A stretch of 54,983 bases of DNA from an uncultured Erysipelotrichaceae bacterium (GCA_947385085.1 CANDJN010000012.1:1-54983); one strand, 5' to 3'; counted from the stretch's first letter, positions 1 to 8,429 are shown. Translations and numbers: made by a program. Notes: a model not told the origin generated them from the letters alone.

Positions 1-305
1 AGAATATCATAAAGATTACGAAATGGAAGCCGGAACACAATGTCAGTACACCATTTGCCTATGATACGATGACATTGGATGAAATCAAGAAACAAGCGAA
101 TAGTGCAGTACAGGGCGGTTATTATCCGGGGGATTATTATCCAGGGGAAAATGTAGGTGGAGCACAAACCATCGGCGGTATCCTGGCAGGAGCTTTAACG
201 GGAGATCAGACGAATATTATGGCATATTGCGGCATGATTTGTGCTGCATTGGGAATGATGCTTCTACTGGTGTTTAAACAGATGTCAGGGAATGATCGTT
301 TCTAG
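1..305 (+). CDS. C-terminal fragment of a membrane-anchored surface protein (partial)
   Basis: The reading frame is open from the first bases of the window (codons start at position 3) to the TAG stop at 303-305, so only the last ~100 residues are present. The visible part has a Tyr/Pro/Gly-rich stretch with two YYPG units, then a Gly/Ala-rich segment. It ends in one hydrophobic helix (starting MAYCGMICAALGMM) followed by a short Lys/Arg-containing tail. That is the layout of a C-terminal membrane anchor whose bulk lies outside the cell. I see no LPXTG motif, so sortase anchoring is not supported. The family cannot be named from the tail. Confidence 0.6.
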   Translation, partial: NIIKITKWKPEHNVSTPFAYDTMTLDEIKKQANSAVQGGYYPGDYYPGENVGGAQTIGGILAGALTGDQTNIMAYCGMICAALGMMLLLVFKQMSGNDRF

Positions 306-322
306 ATTTCGTGTATGAATAT

Positions 323-351
323 TTGACAGGTAAGCATTTATACGCTATACT
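323..351 (+). promoter_or_regulatory. Sigma-A promoter of the symporter gene
   Basis: A perfect -35 TTGACA (323-328) lies exactly 17 bp from TATACT (346-351), a -10 with one mismatch. Transcription should start near 358, leaving a ~140-nt leader before the symporter start codon. Confidence 0.8.
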
Positions 352-357
352 TTCCTC

Positions 358-484
358 AAGAAAATTGCCTTTAAATTTATCCAGAGAGGTAAATAAGGTC
401 GATCCAATGCGTTGGATTTATTCGTATTGTTGATAGGAAAGCCTTGTTTTGACTCACTCTTTTGGGTAAAGCAAGGCTTTTTGG
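358..484 (+). promoter_or_regulatory. PyrR-type transcription attenuator leader
   Basis: Three mutually exclusive structures can be drawn. (1) A binding hairpin: CCTT 368-371 pairs with AAGG 395-398, there is a 5' bulge at 372-374, and ATTTA 375-379 pairs with TAAAT 390-394. Its loop is TCCAGAGAGG, the known PyrR recognition loop. (2) An antiterminator: 391-398 pairs with 442-449 over 8 bp with one G-U pair. (3) An intrinsic terminator: AAAGCCTTG 438-446 pairs with CAAGGCTTT 472-480, followed by T's to 482. The antiterminator overlaps both the other two, as in Bacillus pyr leaders. Inference: PyrR with UMP would stabilise (1), free (3) and stop transcription of the symporter. Confidence 0.75.
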
Positions 485-497
485 GATAGGAGGCTTT

Positions 498-1838
498 ATG
501 AATAAAATTAACGGAAAGAATCTGGCAAAGCGAATGATGGTTGCTTTGGCGCTTGGGTTGATTTGTGGAATCGGCTGTATTATGGTACGAGAATCATTAA
601 ATGGCGGAGGACAACAGGAGCTATGGAAAACAGTGGAAAATCTGTTGTTTGCGGATATTACCAAGGAAGGCAATGAGAGTGCTCTCGGTATCTTTTACTT
701 ACTGGGTCAGCTGTTTGTAAATTCATTACAGCTGATCATCATCCCGATGGTCTTTACGAGTATCACCTTGGCAATGTGCCATATATCGGATACTAAAAAG
801 CTGGGAAGAATTTCTTATAAGACAATGGGTTATTTCCTGTTGACATCGGTTACGGCGCTTATTCTAGCGGGCATCGTTGGCTTCGGCATTTATCATGCCG
901 GTTTATTTGAAGTCAATATTGACAGCACATTAGCAGCTGCTGAGGGTACGACAAGCGCGAATCCGCTGCTAGTAATACTACAGGCAGTTCCCAGTAATAT
1001 TGCCGCTGCTTTCAGTAATAATGGCGGAGTATTGGCGATTGTCTTCTTGGCGGTATGTGTCGGACTCTCCATCAATGCCTTGCAGGGAAAGGCAGAAACG
1101 CTGAAAAAGCTGTTACAGGATGTTAATGATGTTGTAGTCGTGTTCTTAAGCTATGTCATCACTAAATTCGGTCCTTATGCGATCTTTGTATTATTGACAA
1201 GAACCTTTGCGGTTTATGGCATCGATCATTTACGACCGGCAGCGACATATGTTGTGACAACGGTATTGACTCTGTTGTTATTCTTGATAGCGGGATATGC
1301 GTTATTGTTGTTTGTTTCAACTCGATTAAATCCAAAACCATTTTTACGAAAAATGGCAAAGGTGGCGCTGTTTGGATTCTCCACATCATCTTCCGCAGCG
1401 ACCTTGCCGCTGAATAAGAAAACCACCGTAGAGGAACTGGGCGTCAGTGATGAAGTCGCCAGCTTTGTCCTACCGCTGGGAATGACCATCAATATGGATG
1501 GTACCGCTATTATGCAGGTGATCGCAGCGATCTTTATCGCGGCTACCTCAGGCTATCAGGTCACGTTTATGAACATTGCGATCATTGCGATATTGGCGCT
1601 GGTCGCATCGATTGGCACACCGGCTGCACCAGGCGCAGGAGCGGTAATTCTGTTTACGATCTTGACCGGCTTAGGCTATACGAACGATATGGCAATGCTA
1701 TCTTACTCTTTAATATTGGCGATCAATCGTCCGATCGAAATGCTTGTGACCGCATTGAATGTCATCGGTGACAGCTCGGCGGCCGTCTTTGTGGCAAAGT
1801 CGGAGGGTATGCTGGACGAAGAAGTTTATCGCAAGTAA
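498..1838 (+). CDS. Dicarboxylate/amino acid:cation symporter (DAACS family)
   Basis: A 446-aa secondary transporter of the GltP/DctA/GltPh family, importing glutamate, aspartate or C4-dicarboxylates with Na+ or H+. It has the family's multi-helix layout and signature elements: the Ser-rich hairpin FSTSSSAATLP near residue 293, the NMDGTA substrate/Na+ motif near 329, and GTPAAPGAG of the second re-entrant hairpin near 374. The start at 498 is chosen because AGGAGG at 488-493 lies 4 nt upstream. An in-frame ATG at 462 lies inside the leader terminator and is rejected. A terminator follows at 1850. The leader looks PyrR-regulated, which favours aspartate, the precursor of pyrimidines, as substrate; that is inference. 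Confidence 0.9.
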   Translation: MNKINGKNLAKRMMVALALGLICGIGCIMVRESLNGGGQQELWKTVENLLFADITKEGNESALGIFYLLGQLFVNSLQLIIIPMVFTSITLAMCHISDTKKLGRISYKTMGYFLLTSVTALILAGIVGFGIYHAGLFEVNIDSTLAAAEGTTSANPLLVILQAVPSNIAAAFSNNGGVLAIVFLAVCVGLSINALQGKAETLKKLLQDVNDVVVVFLSYVITKFGPYAIFVLLTRTFAVYGIDHLRPAATYVVTTVLTLLLFLIAGYALLLFVSTRLNPKPFLRKMAKVALFGFSTSSSAATLPLNKKTTVEELGVSDEVASFVLPLGMTINMDGTAIMQVIAAIFIAATSGYQVTFMNIAIIAILALVASIGTPAAPGAGAVILFTILTGLGYTNDMAMLSYSLILAINRPIEMLVTALNVIGDSSAAVFVAKSEGMLDEEVYRK

Positions 1839-1849
1839 ATTTTCAAATG

Positions 1850-1883
1850 AGTATCTCTTTTTAAACAAAGGGATACTTTTTTT
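1850..1883 (+). terminator. Intrinsic terminator after the symporter
   Basis: AGTATCTCTTT (1850-1860) pairs with AAAGGGATACT (1867-1877) around a 6-nt loop, with T's from 1877 to 1883. Confidence 0.85.
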
Positions 1884-1943
1884 GGATAGGGGTTTGAGTG
1901 CCCATTTTTTACGATTGTGCATAGTATAAAAAGGGTGAGGGAA

Positions 1944-2909
1944 ATGAGTACTTGCAATGCCGTTTTTGAAGGGGGAGGCGTAAAGGGCATTGGGCACGTG
2001 GGCGCCGTTACAGCACTGGAGGACGGTGGATATGAATTTCATACCGTAGCCGGTTCCAGTGCCGGTGCCATCGTAGCTGCCTTGGTTGCCGCTAACTACA
2101 GCGGTAAGGAAATGCATGAGATTATGGGATCGCTCGATTATCTTAAATTCAAACAAGCGGATCTGTTGGATCGCTTAGGCACACCGGGACGATTATTAAG
2201 CATTCTATTTCATTATGGAATCTATCAAGCGGCCTATGTTGAAAAATGGCTGAATGAATTGTTAATGGCGAAACACTGCGCCTGCTTTCGTGATGTGAAA
2301 AATCCGGATGGCACCTATCGGCTCTATGTGACAACGGTGGATTTGACGGCACACGAGCTGTTGGTATTGCCCGATGATTTAGCACGCTTTCAAATTGACT
2401 GCGATTCCTTTCCAATCGCAACCGCCGTGCGAATGAGCATGAGCATACCGATTTACTATGAGCCATACAGGCTGAACGATGCGCAAGGTCATGTCCATTA
2501 TATGGTCGATGGCGGATTATTAAGCAACTATCCGATTGGAATTCTGGATGATGGGAAACAAAAGTTGATACGTCCTACCTTTGGTTTAAAATTTACGAAT
2601 CATTGTGATGGGAAAAAGCCATCTTGTAAATCCGTAAATCATATCTTAGATTATCTGGGTCTCATTGTGTCGACATTGTTGGACGCTTATGAGAATGAGG
2701 AAATTTCCAGTGCGGTCGGTGATCGGGAGCGCTCCATACTCATATCCTCGCTGATTCAGAAGCAGGATGAAACCACAGCGATCAGCACAACGGATTTTAA
2801 TATCACCAAAGCGGAGAGTGAAGCGCTGTATGAAAACGGGGTCACTGCCGCAAGGGAATTTTTAGCGCACTGGAATTTCGCGCAATGGCAGCGTACTTTT
2901 CGTCGTTAG
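1944..2909 (+). CDS. Patatin-like phospholipase
   Basis: A 321-aa protein of the patatin/RssA-like serine acyl-hydrolase family, predicted to be cytoplasmic. The oxyanion loop GGGVKG is at residues ~11-16. The nucleophile elbow GSSAGA (Gly-X-Ser-X-Gly) is near 37-42, and the catalytic Asp is in the DGG motif near 188 (MVDGGLLSNYP). The Ser-Asp dyad is therefore intact. The ATG at 1944 is preferred over one at 1917 because a GTGAGG purine run precedes it and the protein then begins directly at the patatin domain. It stands alone between terminators. The lipid substrate cannot be inferred. Confidence 0.88.
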   Translation: MSTCNAVFEGGGVKGIGHVGAVTALEDGGYEFHTVAGSSAGAIVAALVAANYSGKEMHEIMGSLDYLKFKQADLLDRLGTPGRLLSILFHYGIYQAAYVEKWLNELLMAKHCACFRDVKNPDGTYRLYVTTVDLTAHELLVLPDDLARFQIDCDSFPIATAVRMSMSIPIYYEPYRLNDAQGHVHYMVDGGLLSNYPIGILDDGKQKLIRPTFGLKFTNHCDGKKPSCKSVNHILDYLGLIVSTLLDAYENEEISSAVGDRERSILISSLIQKQDETTAISTTDFNITKAESEALYENGVTAAREFLAHWNFAQWQRTFRR

Positions 2910-2957
2910 GGATGATATGGAAACGCTATTCTTGCTTTTTCGTCAAATCCTATGAAA

Positions 2958-3000
2958 ACAGGAAATGATTGGATGAAATCAATCCTGTACTTTTGCTTTT
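2958..3000 (+). terminator. Probable terminator after the patatin gene
   Basis: ACAGG (2958-2962) pairs with CCTGT (2984-2988) and TGATT (2966-2970) with AATCA (2977-2981), with a small internal loop. Interrupted T's follow at 2991-3000. Confidence 0.55.
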
Positions 3001-3085
3001 GGCTTATTTGTCGTAAAGCGATGAAGAAATCCTTGGATATGATACTGATTTTTTTCATATGCTAATACAAAAGGAGTGTGATTCG

Positions 3086-5020
3086 ATGAAATATCGGTTT
3101 CATAAACAAGTGACGATGATAATGAAGGACGCCTCTGCGGAAGCGAAGGATATGGGGAATAATTATGTGGGCAGTGAGCATTTACTGTTGGCTCTGTTAA
3201 AAGATACGACAACAGATTTTTCTAAGCTGTTAGCGAAGCAGGGACTTTTTTACTATCAGTTAAAAGAGGATTTGATGGTTTTGTTTGGTATGAAAGAGAA
3301 GGTCGCAAATGATATTCAGGTGACGCAGGTTGTGGATGACATATTGGAGCGCAGTGAGAAATTGAGACAAGAGCATCACGCTGATCGCATTGACGCCAAT
3401 ATCTTATCCTTAGCGCTGCTTCAGACAAACAGCTGTGTGGCAAATGAAATTTTGCTTCGCTATGATGTCGAGATTGATGCCTTGCTACGGGAATTATCGG
3501 GTGGCTCTGCCAGTGAATTAGATCAGATACCAGAGCTGCGCAATTTGAATCGCTGCCAAAACAATCGGGATATCGTGGGGAGGGATTTGGAACTGGAATT
3601 GATGATCTCAATTTTATCGCGCAAGGAAAAGGCCAATCCGCTGCTCATCGGAGAGCCGGGGGTAGGAAAGACCGCGATGGTGGAAAAGCTGGCGGGCATG
3701 ATTGCGGAAAGACAGGTGCCGGAGAGTTTACAGGATGCGCTAATTTACGAGCTGCATTTGAATTCACTCGTTGCGGGAACCAAGTATCGCGGTGATTTTG
3801 AGGAGAAAATTCAAAACTTAATCCAAGTGCTGGAAAAGCATCCCAATGTAATCTTATTCATTGATGAAATCCATCAGATGATCGGTGCCGGTAAAAGCGA
3901 AGGCAGTATTGATGTCTCCAGTGTGTTAAAGCCTTATTTAGCACGTGGCTCGATTAAATGCATCGGAGCGACAACCTCTGATGAATATGAAAAGTATATT
4001 GAGAAGGATCGTGCCTTAGAACGGCGCTTTCAGGTAATTATGGTAAAGGAACCGGATAAGGAAGCCTGTGAAGCGATGATCATCAGTAAGATGAAAGAAT
4101 ATGAAACATTTCATAACGTGCATATACCTAAGCGCATCGTTCATGAAATGATCGAATACTGCGACTATTATATGCCTCAGCGCAAATTTCCGGATAAGGC
4201 GATTGATGTGATGGATTTGGCATGTGTATATGCGAAACAAGCAAAAAGCAAGACGGTGAATGAAGCGATTGTGCGCCGCGTGATTGAACAGCTAACGGCA
4301 ATTCCACTGGAATCGTGCAATCGATTGATGATGGTGAAGAAGCGCTTAGAGGAACGCATTGTCGGTCAGCAAGATGTGATCAATCTTCTGATGAGTCAGC
4401 TGAATTGGATTGAGCAGGGTGTGATTTCTCATCGTCCGTTAGGTGTTTGGTTATTTTGCGGTGATCACTGCTGCGGGAAGAAAACGCTCATGAAGGAATT
4501 TACCCGAGCGTATTTTAATCAGGAGGAATTGATTGAGCTGGATATGAATACGTTTGAACAATCCCTGGTCAATGCGCTGAAATGCATTAAGCGAAATCCC
4601 TATACAACGCTCCATGTGGCGAATTTGCATACCGCCACGTCGGGCATGTTGGCACTATTGCGCCAATGGGTACAAAAGGGCTTTATGGAATGGCAGGATA
4701 TGCGTGTGGATGTGCGTCATACGATCTTTATCATGAGCGGTCTTTTTACCCTGCCGGCGGAAAATACCTTGCGCTTCTTTGAATCACAGTCCTATCAAAA
4801 GCTATTGGAAAAACAGCTGGGAAGTGAATTTATAGAGGTGTTTGATGAAATTTTCTGTTTCCAACCGCTAAATGACACGGAAAAACTGGCAGTGCTGCGA
4901 CAATCCACAAGGAACTGGCGTCATACTCCCGATGAAGCTGCCATGGTGGATGCGTTAAAGGAAGCACCAACCCTGGAACATGCATTGAAAAAGCTGCGTT
5001 TGGGTGTAACACACAGTTGA
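3086..5020 (+). CDS. ClpC/ClpB-like AAA+ protein with degenerate second ATPase domain
   Basis: A 644-aa Clp/Hsp100-type protein, shorter than the ~810-870 aa of ClpC/ClpB. Residues ~1-140 are a Clp N-domain with its two repeats. The first AAA+ module is complete: Walker A GEPGVGKT near 190, Walker B FIDEIH near 258 and arginine-finger region RALERRF near 310. There is no coiled-coil M insertion. The second module is clearly homologous but broken: its P-loop reads GDHCCGKKT, Walker B has no Asp-Glu (LHVANLHT), and I see no IGF/LGF-type ClpP-binding loop. The start at 3086 has AAGGAG upstream. It may act as a regulator, adaptor or ClpP-independent remodeller; this is inference. Confidence 0.85.
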   Translation: MKYRFHKQVTMIMKDASAEAKDMGNNYVGSEHLLLALLKDTTTDFSKLLAKQGLFYYQLKEDLMVLFGMKEKVANDIQVTQVVDDILERSEKLRQEHHADRIDANILSLALLQTNSCVANEILLRYDVEIDALLRELSGGSASELDQIPELRNLNRCQNNRDIVGRDLELELMISILSRKEKANPLLIGEPGVGKTAMVEKLAGMIAERQVPESLQDALIYELHLNSLVAGTKYRGDFEEKIQNLIQVLEKHPNVILFIDEIHQMIGAGKSEGSIDVSSVLKPYLARGSIKCIGATTSDEYEKYIEKDRALERRFQVIMVKEPDKEACEAMIISKMKEYETFHNVHIPKRIVHEMIEYCDYYMPQRKFPDKAIDVMDLACVYAKQAKSKTVNEAIVRRVIEQLTAIPLESCNRLMMVKKRLEERIVGQQDVINLLMSQLNWIEQGVISHRPLGVWLFCGDHCCGKKTLMKEFTRAYFNQEELIELDMNTFEQSLVNALKCIKRNPYTTLHVANLHTATSGMLALLRQWVQKGFMEWQDMRVDVRHTIFIMSGLFTLPAENTLRFFESQSYQKLLEKQLGSEFIEVFDEIFCFQPLNDTEKLAVLRQSTRNWRHTPDEAAMVDALKEAPTLEHALKKLRLGVTHS

Positions 5021-5044
5021 AAGAGCACAAGCTCTTTCTTTTTT
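5019..5044 (+). terminator. Intrinsic terminator after the Clp-like gene
   Basis: GAAAGAGC (5019-5026) pairs with GCTCTTTC (5031-5038) around ACAA, followed by six T's. The stem overlaps the gene's stop codon. Confidence 0.9.
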
Positions 5045-5122
5045 GGTGGAAGAAACTTCATTTTTTCATGGGAAGAAGGATGAAATTGTGCTAAAATAGA
5101 AAAAGAGAGGCAGGTGGTAAAT

Positions 5123-5197
5123 GTGAAACAGGACAGTATTCCCGTCGCGGTAAATCAAAATACGGATGAGGATCATTTACCGCCGAGTCAACCATAA
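5123..5197 (+). CDS. Putative 24-aa leader peptide upstream of mgtE
   Basis: A GTG-started reading frame preceded by a purine-rich AGAGAGGCAGGTGG run encodes 24 residues. The C-terminal half contains an acidic cluster and prolines (TDEDHLPPSQP, then stop). The acidic cluster is encoded in the 5' arm of a 12-bp hairpin, and the stop codon is the first triplet of its 3' arm. Acidic and proline-rich leader peptides are known to sense low Mg2+ in the enterobacterial mgt leaders; applying that here is inference. No protein homology is claimed. Confidence 0.5.
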   Translation: MKQDSIPVAVNQNTDEDHLPPSQP

Positions 5198-5219
5198 ATG
5201 ATCCTCCCCAAAGGAGGAT
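5168..5219 (+). promoter_or_regulatory. Two competing hairpins controlling the mgtE ribosome-binding site
   Basis: Hairpin 1: GAGGATCATTTA (5168-5179) pairs perfectly with TAAATGATCCTC (5195-5206) over 12 bp with a 15-nt loop. Hairpin 2: ATCCTCC (5201-5207) pairs perfectly with GGAGGAT (5213-5219) over 7 bp with loop CCAAA, burying the mgtE Shine-Dalgarno (AAGGAGG, 5211-5217). The two share 5201-5206 and cannot coexist. Hairpin 1 therefore exposes the ribosome-binding site and hairpin 2 hides it. No T-run follows either, so control would be translational. Confidence 0.7.
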
Positions 5220-5224
5220 GAACA

Positions 5225-6565
5225 ATGAAAAGAAAATTAACGAAAGAGGAATTAAAAGAGCTGTTATTGCATGGCAGTGATGAAGAAATTCAGGCGGTTA
5301 TCTCCGATATTCATCCTGTCATGATTCTGGATTTGCTTCATGAGGATATTGACAGTGCTCCGGCATATCTGGCGCATCTTTCCGATGAGGTGATTGCGGA
5401 TATTGTCGAGGAGGAAGATGACGAGGATAAATACGAACTGTTAAAGCTGTTTTCCGATGTCAAGCAAAAGCATATTCTTGAGGAAATGTCTAATGATGAG
5501 GTCACTGATTTATTGGGGGAGCTGGAGGATGATGAACAGAAGGAACTGCTGGCAAAATTAAACATTGAGGATCGTCAAGACGTCAAGGAATTGATGAACT
5601 ATGATGAAGACAGCGCCGGTGGCTTGATGACGACGGAGTTCATCTCGATTCGTGCCAAAAACACGGTGCGTCAAACCTTGGAATATTTACAGAAAAATAC
5701 CGATGCGGAAACCGCTTATTATTTATATGTGACCGATCGCACCAATGTTTTAAAGGGTGTGGTTTCTTTGCGTGATATTGTAAGCAGTCCCTTTGATACA
5801 CCGATGCTGGAGATTACCAATCCCAATGTTATCAGCGTCCGCTATGATGTGGATCAGGAGGAGGTTGCCAAGCTGTTTGAAAAATATGGCTTTGTTTTGA
5901 TGCCGGTGGTGGATGAGGAAAACCATATGCTGGGAATTATCACGTTCGATGATATCATGGATGTTATTCAGGAAGAAACCACTGAGGATATTCACCGCTT
6001 GGGTCAAGTCGGCAAAGAAGAACGAATCGATTCTTCATTATTGGCCTCATTGAAATCACGCTTGCCGTGGTTAATCATCAACCTGTTTACTGCGATACTG
6101 GCTGCGATGGTGATTGCGGTATTTGAAGGAACGATTTCGCAGGTCGTCGCTTTGGCAACGATTATGCCAATTGTGACGGGCATGGGCGGCAATGCCGGTA
6201 CGCAATCTATGACGATTGTAGTACGAGGCTTATCATTGAAGGAATTGACCAAAGAAAATGCCGCGGCGATTTTATTAAAGGAAATCGGAGTCGGTATTCT
6301 CAGCGGTGTGGTCATTGGCATACTGATTGCGGTGGGGTCGATGCTTTTGGAAGGAAATCCGATTTTTGGCCTGGTGACTGGAATTGCCATGTTCCTAAAT
6401 ATGATGTTGGCTAATATCGCCGGTTATTTTATTCCGGTTATTTTGGAAAAATGCCATGTGGATCCGGCATTGGCATCCGGAGTATTTGTGACCACGGTGA
6501 CCGATGTGCTGGGGTTTTTGTTCTTCCTTGGCTTGGCTACGGTGGCGCTGCCTTATCTAATGTGA
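5225..6565 (+). CDS. mgtE: MgtE magnesium transporter
   Basis: A 446-aa MgtE-family Mg2+ channel/transporter. Residues ~1-130 are the acidic superhelical MgtE N-domain, ~135-255 a pair of CBS domains (Mg2+-sensing in the known structure), and ~280-446 the five-helix pore. The pore carries the family signature GMGGNAGTQSM near 318-328. Length and order match full-length family members. The start follows AAGGAGG with 7-nt spacing. The 5' region carries a leader peptide and competing hairpins instead of a recognisable M-box. A DUF1287 gene follows after 22 nt. Confidence 0.95.
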   Translation: MKRKLTKEELKELLLHGSDEEIQAVISDIHPVMILDLLHEDIDSAPAYLAHLSDEVIADIVEEEDDEDKYELLKLFSDVKQKHILEEMSNDEVTDLLGELEDDEQKELLAKLNIEDRQDVKELMNYDEDSAGGLMTTEFISIRAKNTVRQTLEYLQKNTDAETAYYLYVTDRTNVLKGVVSLRDIVSSPFDTPMLEITNPNVISVRYDVDQEEVAKLFEKYGFVLMPVVDEENHMLGIITFDDIMDVIQEETTEDIHRLGQVGKEERIDSSLLASLKSRLPWLIINLFTAILAAMVIAVFEGTISQVVALATIMPIVTGMGGNAGTQSMTIVVRGLSLKELTKENAAAILLKEIGVGILSGVVIGILIAVGSMLLEGNPIFGLVTGIAMFLNMMLANIAGYFIPVILEKCHVDPALASGVFVTTVTDVLGFLFFLGLATVALPYLM

Positions 6566-6587
6566 TATACGGGAAGGATCACTGCTT

Positions 6588-7280
6588 ATGAAAATGCGCA
6601 TCATCAATCGAGTTCTCATAGCGTTATGTCTGATCGCCGGTGGAATTGTTTTATGGATTCTATATTTATACAACTATATACCGCATCGTCAGTATCACGA
6701 TGAAGATTTTCAGATTGTATTTCAAGATGCACAAAATGATGAAAATCATAACGGCATTGATGATTTCCATGATATATTAGCAGGAGCGAAACAAGAGGTT
6801 TTGCGCAATCCGACCTATCGCAGCGCTTATTATGAAGGCGGCTATCCACCCCCTGAGGAAGGGGTCTGTACTGATGTGATCTGGCGTTCCTTAGCAGCGG
6901 CCGGCTATGATTTCAAGGCTATGATTGATGCGGATATTGCGGCATGCGCAGAGTGCTATCCCCGCACCGACGGCAAACCTGATCCCAATATTGATTTTCG
7001 CAGAGTGCCCAACGTCCATGTATTTTTATCACGACATACGCAGTCCCGTACTACTGATATATATGCAATTGACGAATGGCAGGCCGGTGATATCGTAGTA
7101 TTTTCGGATCGTCATATTGCGATCGTATCCGATCTTCGCAATCATCGTGGAATACCGTTTTTAATTCATAATGCCGGCTTATATAAAATGGAAGAAGATT
7201 GCTTGTGGCGCGAAGCCTTTTTGAAGGGAGTAAGCGGTCATTATCGTTTTATTTACCATGAAAAACCTAATGAATACTAG
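6588..7280 (+). CDS. DUF1287 (YijF-like) membrane-anchored protein
   Basis: A 230-aa protein with an N-terminal signal anchor (residues ~7-28), so the body lies outside the membrane. It matches the DUF1287 pattern in order: GVCTDVIWR near 91, PNVHVFLSRH near 140, GDIVVFSDRHIAIVSD near 164-179 and FLIHNAG near 188. The Cys and His placement resembles NlpC/P60-like papain-fold enzymes, so cell-wall hydrolysis is possible but not shown. It lies 22 nt after mgtE and 30 nt before the SDR gene, so cotranscription is plausible. Confidence 0.75.
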   Translation: MKMRIINRVLIALCLIAGGIVLWILYLYNYIPHRQYHDEDFQIVFQDAQNDENHNGIDDFHDILAGAKQEVLRNPTYRSAYYEGGYPPPEEGVCTDVIWRSLAAAGYDFKAMIDADIAACAECYPRTDGKPDPNIDFRRVPNVHVFLSRHTQSRTTDIYAIDEWQAGDIVVFSDRHIAIVSDLRNHRGIPFLIHNAGLYKMEEDCLWREAFLKGVSGHYRFIYHEKPNEY

Positions 7281-7310
7281 AATATAAAAGATAAGGCAGG
7301 AGGAAACAAT

Positions 7311-8066
7311 ATGAAAGCATTGATTACCGGGGCAAGCTCCGGCTTGGGAAGGGATATGGCACGCATCCTCGCATCTTATGGCATCGATCTTGTCATCGTC
7401 GCAAGACGCGGTGAGCGGCTTCAAGAACTGAAGGAAGAACTTATTGATCAGGTAGCGGTAACGACCGTATGTCTGGATTTGTCGAAAGCGCAAAACTGCC
7501 GTATGTTGTATGAAAAATTTCGTCATGAGCAGATTGATATTTTGATTAACAATGCCGGCTTTGGCTTAGTGGGTACCTTTGATCAAACTGATTTGGATCG
7601 GGAGTTAGCAATGATTGATACCAATGTAAAGGCCGTGCATATTTTAAGTAAGCTGTTTTTGCGCGATTTCATCGAGCGAGATTTCGGTTATATGCTCAAT
7701 GTTGCCTCGTCCGCAGCTTTTCTGCCCGGTCCATTAATGGCCGCATATTACGCTACCAAGGCCTACGTGCGCAGCTTAACCTTGTCGCTGCGTAAAGAGG
7801 TATCGAAGCAACATGCAAATGTTGTGATTACAGCACTTTGTCCCGGTCCGGTTCAAACAGAATTTGAACAGGTCGCAAATGTAACCTTTGCCGTACGGGG
7901 CAAGACGAGTGAGGCGGTTGCCAAAACCGCTATTGACGGTATGTTTGCCAATCGATCACAGGTGATACCGGGAGCATTGATGAAATTGTCCTATGTCGGC
8001 TGCAAGCTTTTACCCGTTACCTGGCTTAGTGAAATCAGCTATCATATCCAAAATCGCAAGCGTTGA
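7311..8066 (+). CDS. Short-chain dehydrogenase/reductase
   Basis: A 251-aa classical SDR. The NAD(P)-binding glycine motif TGASSGLG is at residues 5-12, NNAG at ~80-83, the catalytic Ser in the NVASSAAF region, and Tyr-X3-Lys in YYATK near 145-149. An Arg after the first Gly region (VARRGER) suggests NADP(H) preference. It resembles the DltE/YqjQ-like group. A strong AGGAGG precedes the start. The substrate is unknown. It ends at a bidirectional terminator. Confidence 0.88.
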   Translation: MKALITGASSGLGRDMARILASYGIDLVIVARRGERLQELKEELIDQVAVTTVCLDLSKAQNCRMLYEKFRHEQIDILINNAGFGLVGTFDQTDLDRELAMIDTNVKAVHILSKLFLRDFIERDFGYMLNVASSAAFLPGPLMAAYYATKAYVRSLTLSLRKEVSKQHANVVITALCPGPVQTEFEQVANVTFAVRGKTSEAVAKTAIDGMFANRSQVIPGALMKLSYVGCKLLPVTWLSEISYHIQNRKR

Positions 8067-8141
8067 TGAATAAGCAATTTGCGAATACACGTAATTTGCT
8101 TAACAGATAATAATTTACCGACAGACAATATAAACAATATT

Positions 8142-8167
8142 AACAGGAAGCTTGTCTTCCTGTTTTT
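8142..8167. terminator. Terminator between convergent SDR and DUF7662 genes
   Basis: AACAGGAAG (8142-8150) pairs with CTTCCTGTT (8156-8164), followed by T's to 8167. It mainly serves the upstream plus-strand gene. Confidence 0.8.
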
Positions 8168-8219
8168 CAATGAGATTTAAGCTTCTACAACAATTTGGCT
8201 TCATCTGCGTTTATAAACA

Positions 8220-8429
8220 TTAATGATCCATTTTATGAAATATAACGTTTTTTTCTTTCAACGATATTTTTTTCACATGATAGCCATATTCTTCAAGCTC
8301 CTTTTTGTAACGCAAAAAAGAATGATCCATTGCCGTTTCTGATATTTTCGCAATTTCATCAAAAGTCAATTTCAGTGACTCGTTTCCTTGATCCTGTACA
8401 TATTTCCATAACGCATCATATTTACTCAT
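8220..8429 (-). CDS. Small DUF7662-like protein
   Basis: A 69-aa soluble protein beginning MSKYDALWKYV, with LTFDEIAKI, DHSFLRYKKELEEYGY and a basic C-terminus. The pattern matches the small DUF7662 family, which I recognise by sequence style only. An AGGAGC site lies upstream of the ATG on the minus strand. It is a single gene between a convergent terminator and the divergent deoD promoter region. No function is known. Confidence 0.65.
   Translation of the reverse strand: MSKYDALWKYVQDQGNESLKLTFDEIAKISETAMDHSFLRYKKELEEYGYHVKKISLKEKNVIFHKMDH

Noticed and set aside
5045..5224. M-box magnesium riboswitch before mgtE
   Set aside because: Too little space and none of the M-box core elements; the leader peptide and hairpins explain the region better.
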